Source of the DNA: a virus | DNA: 33,704 nucleotides | Strand: one strand, 5' to 3' | IMG/VR virus record: IMGVR_UViG_3300048589_000477 | Location: 1 to 33,704 of that record | Part shown: positions 29,051 to 33,704 of the stretch, piece after piece | Layout of the letters: the number at the start of each line of letters is the position of its first letter | Position numbering within the stretch: the first letter of the stretch is position 1 | The notes under the pieces: generated by a model | Database searches by the model: none | Told to the model about the DNA's origin: nothing | What the model saw: only the letters and a program-made list of their open reading frames with translations | Program-made: the position numbers and the translations under genes

Positions 29051-29410
29051 TCAGTGAGACACACGGACGACGAGGCGAGTAGCCTCCACCGTGTGTCCCA
29101 GGTAGGTGCCGGTGTTGGTGGTGCTGACAGCGCCGTCGGCCGAAGCACCGTAGTAGGCCGTCCCAGCCGCGAGACTGGCAACCTCCACGATCTCCCCGGC
29201 CGTCATGCAGTCAGCGACGTCGCCAGCAGCCTTGGGCTCGTCGGCCACGTAGACCCCGAGCACGCCGCTGTTGCCGGCTCCGACGACGACCCGTCCGTTG
29301 GCGTCCAGGCCGACCGCGAGCGGCTTGCCGACGTCGTCCGACGTGACAGCTGCAGCGAGAGGAGCTCGGAAGCCACCGGAGATCGGGTCGTACTTGTCAT
29401 AGCGAGCCAT
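29051..29410 (-). CDS. Head decoration (capsid cement) protein
   Basis: 119 residues; GAAGGAGAACC ribosome-binding site. Beta-rich, small-residue-rich (FRAPLAAAVTSDDVGKPLAVGLDANGRVVVGAGNSGVLGVYVADEP...EIVEVASLAAGTAYYGASADGAVSTTNTGTYLGHTVEATRLVVRV), the pattern of the DUF2190-type or trimeric cement proteins found between scaffold and capsid genes. It would bind outside the mature shell and stabilise it. No motif allows certainty between decoration and other virion protein. Confidence 0.78.
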   Translation of the reverse strand: MARYDKYDPISGGFRAPLAAAVTSDDVGKPLAVGLDANGRVVVGAGNSGVLGVYVADEPKAAGDVADCMTAGEIVEVASLAAGTAYYGASADGAVSTTNTGTYLGHTVEATRLVVRVSH

Positions 29411-29461
29411 GACAGGTTCTCCTTCTCTTGGTGGGGTGGTTGGTGCGCTCGGACGCTATTT

Positions 29462-30301
29462 CTAGCGTCGCAGAGCCGGGTACTTCTGGAGGAGCTTCTC
29501 GCGTGATGCGGAACTCCCGTTCTTCCGCTTGCCCCCGGTCGACTGACCGGTAGCTCCGCGACGACGACGCTTGCTCTCGTCCCGCTCCTCCTTGCTCTTG
29601 TCGAGCAGGAACGGGTAGTCCTCGGCGAGCTGCTTGATCGCGTCCTCGAGTCCGTCGATGTCGCCATCGTCGTCGATCTCGATGTCCGACGCATCCAGCA
29701 GCTTGAGAGCCGCCTTGGGGTCCTTCCAGGAGTAGGTCTTGTCCGCCATGAACTCCAAGCGGATGAGCAGGTCCTCGTTGGTGCGCTGGGACTGCTCCAG
29801 CTTCCGGGTGATCTCGGGGTCCGGCTGCGCGTCGCTGCCGTCCTCGTCGTCCTTGCCCTTCGGCTTCTTCGACTTGCCCTTGGTCAGATCGGCAATCTGC
29901 CTCTGCAGATCGGCGATCTGGTTGCGGAAGGTTCGGTTCTTGAGCCGGTACTTCTTCGCTTCAGCGGAGAGCTCCCGGATCTTGTCGTCCTTGGGGTCGG
30001 TCTTCTTGCCCTTCTTCCCCTTGGACTTCTTGTCCCCGTCCTCGGAGTCCTCGTCCTCGTCGTCTTCGTCGTCCTCATCTGAGTTGGCGTCGTCCTCGGA
30101 GTCCTCGTCGTCCTCGGTGTCTTCGTCGTCGTTCTCGTCCTCGTCGTCCTCTTCCTCCATGACCGCGAACCCGAAGGTAGAGCCGTGAAGCTCCAGAAGT
30201 CCCTCGATGTCACCCTGGGTGAGCAGTCGACGCTGCTCGGCGGAGAGAGCGTACTCAGACGTGCTGCCGCTACCTGCGGCTCCTGCGAGGCACTGCCCCA
30301 T
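29462..30301 (-). CDS. Capsid scaffolding protein
   Basis: 279 residues. A short N-terminal region holds GDIEGLLELHGSTFGFAVM (residues 30-48), nearly the same as residues 14-32 of the major capsid protein. Then a very acidic Asp/Glu run (residues 49-88), a Lys-rich stretch, a coiled coil (IRELSAEAKKYRLKNRTFRNQIADLQRQIADL) and a basic C-terminus (SKRRRRGATGQ...REKLLQKYPALRR). Acidic, coiled and basic parts with place upstream of the capsid gene are typical of scaffolds, whose basic C-terminal end binds the capsid N-arm. No protease motif is obvious, so any prohead protease may be elsewhere. ATG 30301. Confidence 0.82.
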   Translation of the reverse strand: MGQCLAGAAGSGSTSEYALSAEQRRLLTQGDIEGLLELHGSTFGFAVMEEEDDEDENDDEDTEDDEDSEDDANSDEDDEDDEDEDSEDGDKKSKGKKGKKTDPKDDKIRELSAEAKKYRLKNRTFRNQIADLQRQIADLTKGKSKKPKGKDDEDGSDAQPDPEITRKLEQSQRTNEDLLIRLEFMADKTYSWKDPKAALKLLDASDIEIDDDGDIDGLEDAIKQLAEDYPFLLDKSKEERDESKRRRRGATGQSTGGKRKNGSSASREKLLQKYPALRR

Positions 30302-30368
30302 CTTCCGTGACCTCCTGGTCGAGACGGACGTTCTTCACACGGAAGCATAGCGTACAGATGTTTGAAGG

Positions 30369-31970
30369 CTACGGTTTGCGGCGAGACTTCAGGATGCGTA
30401 TCTCTTCCTGGTACTTTCGGATGTTCGCTTTCGCAGCTTGCCGAACTGGCGCCTGGGTCGTTTTCTTGCCGCGTGCGATCTCCGAAGCAATCTTCCTCTC
30501 CAAGTCCGCTATCTGTTCGGACACCGTTTTCGATGCTGCCTTCAACGAAGCAGGTACTTTCTGCCCAGGTAGCAAGATCTCGACATCCGCCTGCCAACCC
30601 TCGTCCGTCCGGGTGACCTTTCGAACGAAGAATCTAGTGTCACGCGGAAGGAGCCATTCCTTCTGCTTGAACGCCAAGTCCTCTGTGTACTTGTCTACAT
30701 CAATAGCCTTGGTGCCCTTAGGCGCGTGAATGTTCAACAGAACTCCATCACCGGAGACGTCAAAGTCGATCGCTACATCCCGGTCTGACGACGTTGAAAC
30801 GAAAGACTTGTCAGTCCACACCTTCCCTTCATGCGCAAGAATCTGTTTGCGCGAGTCTTCGTCGTCTAGCTGCCGGTACAGCCTCCGATTGGTAGTGAAC
30901 CCGTCTGTTACTTCGAAGGACTTGTCCAGCCCGTCTCGAACTTTCTTCTCGTAATCAGTAAGCTCTCTACCTGCTCGTTGAGACTCGTTCAGACGGGCGA
31001 ACATCAAGTTCCCGTCGTCAGGACTCCTACCCCACGCGTAAGCTCGGACTGCTTCAGGGGTGGACATGGGGAGATGCTCGACAACGTCCGGGTACGACTC
31101 TTCGATCCCTTCGTCATACTTCCCCGCCATGTACTGATCGATGAACTCGTCTGGGTCAGGAACTTCCGGTGTGGTGTAACAGAGGCAGTTCGGGTGCGGC
31201 TTGGCTGGGACTTCCTCCGGACGGAAGACACCGGCTTCTCCGTCCTTGTAGTGAACCTGGTCGGCGTACTCGTTGCACTCGTCTGGCTTCGGGTGGCTTC
31301 CGGAAAGATTCCACCTCAGGCCATACGTCCACGGTTCCTCCTGCGCCTGCTTGATCTGAGCGGCGTGGAAGGCGTTGTTGAGCTCGGTGCGCCCCAACCG
31401 AAGGGACGCATACCGGACTCCACCAGGAGTGTTCGGGTTGATGTACGCTCGGACGTCACGTGCCAGCTCGGCCGCGCTGGCTCCTCGGGCGATTGCCGCG
31501 TTGACGATCTCGTCGATCTTGCCGGACGCTAACTGTTGAGTGTCGTACACCTGCTGTGACAGCGGGACGTAGGAGCTGCCGGAGACGCGCTGTCGCAAGG
31601 CCTCGAGGGAGTTGGATGCGGACTGCTCGGCCGACCGTACCAGATAGTCGTAGTCAGACGCCGAGAGGACTTCTCGAAGGAGGTCCTTGTTAGCCTCAAG
31701 GATCGTCCGTGCTCCCGCCTCCGCAGCTCGTGCTGCTCCGGCTTGCACCGTGTCCCCCACGCGGTCAAACAGCACCGCCATCTCTCGGTTGATGGCTGCC
31801 TGCGAACGGAGGAGCTGCTCCCGACGCACCTTCTCTCCTGTCTTGGTGGCGTTCTGCAGCCGCTTCAACTCGCTGCTCACGTTCGCTGCCGAGCTACGAA
31901 GGGCAGCCAGGATCTCACGGTCAGCCGCCCGCTGGATCTTGAGGTACGTGACGAGAGGAGTGTCCGGCAT
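30369..31970 (-). CDS. MuF-like head protein with C-terminal ADP-ribosyltransferase domain
   Basis: 533 residues. The N-terminal ~270 form a phage Mu F-like head morphogenesis domain: long helices, then RYASLRLGRTELNNAFHAAQIKQAQ and a Cys/His cluster (C232, H259, C262, C264) in SHPKPDECNEYA...KPHPNCLCY. Residues ~300-455 look like an ADP-ribosyltransferase exoenzyme domain: R366 in RLYRQL, an STS motif (S392-T393-S394) in WTDKSFVSTSSD, and Q436-K437-E438 in FKQKEWLLPRDTRFF where arginine-specific enzymes usually have ExE. QxE is the arrangement of C3-like asparagine-modifying toxins. The last ~75 residues are a Lys-rich helix. MuF proteins are inside the virion, so the enzyme could be delivered with the DNA. 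The C-terminal coding part is visibly less G+C-rich. Confidence 0.82.
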   Translation of the reverse strand: MPDTPLVTYLKIQRAADREILAALRSSAANVSSELKRLQNATKTGEKVRREQLLRSQAAINREMAVLFDRVGDTVQAGAARAAEAGARTILEANKDLLREVLSASDYDYLVRSAEQSASNSLEALRQRVSGSSYVPLSQQVYDTQQLASGKIDEIVNAAIARGASAAELARDVRAYINPNTPGGVRYASLRLGRTELNNAFHAAQIKQAQEEPWTYGLRWNLSGSHPKPDECNEYADQVHYKDGEAGVFRPEEVPAKPHPNCLCYTTPEVPDPDEFIDQYMAGKYDEGIEESYPDVVEHLPMSTPEAVRAYAWGRSPDDGNLMFARLNESQRAGRELTDYEKKVRDGLDKSFEVTDGFTTNRRLYRQLDDEDSRKQILAHEGKVWTDKSFVSTSSDRDVAIDFDVSGDGVLLNIHAPKGTKAIDVDKYTEDLAFKQKEWLLPRDTRFFVRKVTRTDEGWQADVEILLPGQKVPASLKAASKTVSEQIADLERKIASEIARGKKTTQAPVRQAAKANIRKYQEEIRILKSRRKP

Positions 31971-31986
31971 GCGGTTCAGGGTAGCG

Positions 31987-32022
31987 GAGACCCCGCCGTG
32001 CCGTCTGGCGCAGCGGGGTCTC
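31987..32022 (-). terminator. Hairpin upstream of the MuF gene
   Basis: GAGACCCCGC (31987-31996) pairs with GCGGGGTCTC (32013-32022), 10-bp perfect stem and 16-nt loop, just after the stop of the 84-aa gene. Same arm family as the hairpins at 13494 and 27399. It lies 17 bp before the MuF start, so it must be at least partly read through unless MuF has its own promoter. Confidence 0.6.
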
Positions 32023-32032
32023 GAGAGAAGGG

Positions 32033-32287
32033 TCAGGCGTGGTTGTCTACCACATCGAACTTCCCGATCCGGGCACCGCCGACCTCAAGAACGAACGCAA
32101 GAAGGTTTGGTGCCCGGAACAAGTTGATCCCGGTCGCGTCGTGGATCTCCAACAAATCCGCTGCCGCTCGAGACGAGAGAGCGTCGTGACGGTACTGTTC
32201 CTGGCCTGTGTGGGCGTAAACGCGATCGAGGCCTTCGGCAACCTCTCGGAGCTCGCCGATCTGGATAGAGTGGTTCGTACGCGGCAT
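32033..32287 (-). CDS. Hypothetical protein (84 aa) before MuF
   Basis: ATG 32287 is chosen because AAGAGAACCGGAGAGACAC, a variant of the phage start box, precedes it; longer frames lack one. The product has an amphipathic helix (SIQIGELREVAEGLDRVYAHTG) and a second half (YRHDALSSRAAADLLEIHDATGINLFRAPNLLAFVLEVGGARIGKFDVVDNHA). No cysteines or membrane segment. Family not recognised. Being between fibre-like genes and head genes it may be a virion or assembly factor. Confidence 0.65.
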   Translation of the reverse strand: MPRTNHSIQIGELREVAEGLDRVYAHTGQEQYRHDALSSRAAADLLEIHDATGINLFRAPNLLAFVLEVGGARIGKFDVVDNHA

Positions 32288-32306
32288 GTGTCTCTCCGGT
32301 TCTCTT

Positions 32307-32346
32307 CGGCAAGGGGAACCCTCCCAGCGAGGGAACCCTCTTACCG
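32307..32346 (-). terminator. Imperfect hairpin after the fibre-like gene
   Basis: On the minus strand CGGTAAGAGGG can pair with a CCCCTTGCCG arm (one wobble, one mismatch) with internal GGGTTCCC repeats in between, 30 bases after the stop at 32376. It is weaker than the other hairpins. Confidence 0.4.
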
Positions 32347-32375
32347 AGAACGATAGCCTATCTGAAGACGAAGTT

Positions 32376-33143
32376 CTAGGTGATCTCAAGTGTTGCTGGC
32401 ACTTCCGCAGCACCGTCCCAGAGCGTGACCGTTGCGGGAACTTCCGCCGAGCCATCCCACAGAGTTGCTGCGTACCCGGAAGGAGGCGGGGCAGTGCTCA
32501 GTTTCGCCGTCAGGACACCGCTGCCCCATGTTCCTGCAGCGCTGAGTGCAACGGACGGAGTTGTCGCATCAGTACTCGACACAACCTTGGAGAAGATCGC
32601 GACGCGCTTGTCGTTGCTTCCATCCGGTGTGATGTTGCTGGACTCTAGGACGAACCCGGCCCCAGGAGTCATCGTATCCGCAGCGGCCTGGGTCGCCCCA
32701 ACCGCATGAATGATGATCTCGTCTGCTTGCGCCAGCGTGGCAGTGGCACCGGATGAGGCAGCCCCAGAGTTTCCGCCAGCAGTGTCCCATCCGTAGTCAA
32801 GCGGGCTGGGCGATACCAGGCCGGAGAACCCAACGCCGATCCATGGTTGTCTCGAAGGAGTCTGCGTGCCGGTGTTGGTAGAGATGGTGTCCCCGACTTG
32901 AAGCGCAGTATCAAGAACAGAGTACATCAGATTCAGGCGGCACAGCGGGGTTCCACCGCTAGGCGCTTGAACCCAAGCGTATGTGTTCCCTCGTGAGTCA
33001 GACGCACCGGCTGTCGTCACATTGACGTTCACCGCAGTGGCGACGACAACAAGTCCACCGGCCGGAACAGCCTTGGTCACGGTGAAGTTGTGCGTTGTCC
33101 CGCTCCCGTCAACGGGAGCGAACACCTCGCCAATTGACGTCAC
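32376..33143 (-). CDS. Fibre-like virion protein with C-terminal tandem repeat (255 aa)
   Basis: GTG 33143 overlaps the upstream stop (GTGA). The protein is beta-rich, Thr/Ser/Gly/Ala-rich, low in charge, in the style of phage fibre or appendage domains (FAPVDGSGTTHNFTVTKAVPAGGLVVVATAVNVNVTTAGASDSRGNTYAWVQAPSGG; IIIHAVGATQAAADTMTPGAGFVLESSNI). The C-terminus has two copies of a 14-residue unit (TLWDG[S/A]AEVPATx; one copy begins ATLWDG), a likely beta-hairpin repeat. Its neighbour upstream is also fibre-like, so the two probably form a receptor- or polysaccharide-binding appendage. Not assigned to a family. Confidence 0.65.
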   Translation of the reverse strand: MTSIGEVFAPVDGSGTTHNFTVTKAVPAGGLVVVATAVNVNVTTAGASDSRGNTYAWVQAPSGGTPLCRLNLMYSVLDTALQVGDTISTNTGTQTPSRQPWIGVGFSGLVSPSPLDYGWDTAGGNSGAASSGATATLAQADEIIIHAVGATQAAADTMTPGAGFVLESSNITPDGSNDKRVAIFSKVVSSTDATTPSVALSAAGTWGSGVLTAKLSTAPPPSGYAATLWDGSAEVPATVTLWDGAAEVPATLEIT

Positions 33144-33704
33144 GGGGTCGGCCTCACGATCAGGGTGTTGGCCGGGGTTCCCCCAGGGACTGGACTTCCG
33201 TCGAGGATCGGAAGCACGGCACTCGTCTGAACACCCTGCAGGGTAAGGGTTCCGTCAACCTCCGCGTTTCCGTCTCCGTCCACCCCGAACACAAGATCCC
33301 TGGCCTCTCGAGAGCGATGAATCTCGAACACATTACCGACATGTGCAGTGTCTGCAACCTTGTCTCGGCTGAAGATGCGCATCGCGACTGTGTTGAACTT
33401 CGCAGGCATGGCTCGGAACTCAAAGTACTCGTTGAACCATGTGACGAGAGCTGCGACGCCTGCAAACGGCTTGAAGAAGTGGGAAATCCGATTCGGCCAA
33501 CTTCCAGACGCAGAACCGTCATCGTTGACTGTGGCTTCGTAGAGGACTTCAGTCGTCGGATCGCTGATCTGGGTGTCTGGAGGGAAGCCTGTCGTTCCAC
33601 CGCTGTCTGGAGTCTTCCACGTACCGTCTCCGGCGAGAAACGTTGTGCCACTTGCGGTCCCAGTACCCAACTCATCTCTCGGGACCAGTGAGTCCGCCCC
33701 AAGA
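33140..33704 (-). CDS. Fibre-like protein, C-terminal part (5' end outside window)
   Basis: The frame stays open to the right edge (LGADSLVPRDELGTGTASGTTFLAGDGTW), so the gene begins beyond 33704; the TTG at 33670 is not the true start. VPRDELGTGTA and GTTFLAGDGTWKTP are hallmark repeats of phage tail fibre and appendage shafts (the GTA..G..FL.GDGTW motif). The following part (SWPNRISHFFKPFAGVAALVTWFNEYFEFRAMPAKFNTVAMRIF...NVFEIHRSREARDLVFGVDGDGNAEVDGTLTLQG) is a compact C-terminal domain. It lies upstream of the head genes, where fibre genes are not usual for siphoviruses. Ends in a GTGA overlap. Confidence 0.7.
   Translation of the reverse strand, partial: LGADSLVPRDELGTGTASGTTFLAGDGTWKTPDSGGTTGFPPDTQISDPTTEVLYEATVNDDGSASGSWPNRISHFFKPFAGVAALVTWFNEYFEFRAMPAKFNTVAMRIFSRDKVADTAHVGNVFEIHRSREARDLVFGVDGDGNAEVDGTLTLQGVQTSAVLPILDGSPVPGGTPANTLIVRPTP

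Noticed and set aside
27794-29506. 570-codon open frame on the plus strand
   Set aside because: It is antisense to the major capsid and decoration genes, has an Arg/Val/Asp-rich shadow composition and no ribosome-binding site.
29990-30170. GTC/CTC-rich simple repeat that could be taken for a tandem repeat or CRISPR
   Set aside because: It is coding sequence for the Asp/Glu run of the scaffold protein; units are not separated by unique spacers.
1-33704. tRNA genes, integrase, attachment site, insertion sequences, CRISPR array
   Set aside because: Intergenic gaps are short and show only hairpins, start boxes and promoter-like repeats; no cloverleaf, recombinase motif or terminal inverted repeats were seen.

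Overview
The window is a continuous, gene-dense piece of a tailed double-stranded DNA phage (siphovirus type) that most likely infects an actinobacterium. The basis for this is the high G+C, frequent GTG starts, and the gene types present: DUF932, DUF2786 and DUF6011 proteins, a PGRP/amidase endolysin, and an HK97-fold capsid with a TP901-type tape measure. I see no tRNA genes, integrase, repressor, transposon or CRISPR array. No mycolylarabinogalactan esterase (LysB) is visible, which weakly argues against a mycolate-coated host, but such a gene could lie outside the window. Genus and host cannot be fixed from the sequence alone.

Layout: bases 1-13422 are transcribed rightward and hold replication, DNA-modification and accessory genes. 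Bases 13542-33704 are transcribed leftward and hold the late genes. The two arms converge on a perfect-stem hairpin at 13494-13532. The rightward arm opens with the end of a family A DNA polymerase. It continues with a cassette (908-6762) that I read as a thymidine hypermodification pathway. Its members are a helical base-modification protein, a thymidylate-synthase-like dUMP hydroxymethylase fused to a DUF1599 domain, an amino acid:DNA transferase-like protein, a fold-type II PLP enzyme and a small P-loop 5-hydroxymethyl-dU DNA kinase. Two small unknown proteins are interleaved. The expected logic is to make hmdUMP, incorporate it in DNA, phosphorylate the hydroxymethyl group on DNA, replace the phosphate with an amino acid, and then tailor that with PLP chemistry.

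From 6777 to 13422 the genes are small and punctuated. Strong hairpin terminators (7502, 8982, 9606, 10729, 11356) are followed by new starts. Four of the starts carry a near-identical ~55-bp element with two hexamers spaced 17 bp and an invariant 19-nt leader that can fold into a hairpin. Many starts share a purine-rich AAGGAACCGGAA box.

The leftward arm, read in transcription order from 33704 down, has: a fibre-like protein (5' end outside the window), a second fibre-like protein, a small protein, a MuF head protein carrying a C-terminal ADP-ribosyltransferase domain, scaffold, decoration protein, major capsid protein, head-tail connectors, tail terminator, tail tube, tail assembly chaperones joined by a probable frameshift, tape measure, distal tail protein, a large FN3 and S74-chaperone tail protein, a secreted PIG-L deacetylase, small zinc/coiled-coil proteins, and a lysis cassette with several membrane proteins and an amidase endolysin. 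The portal and terminase must lie beyond the right edge.
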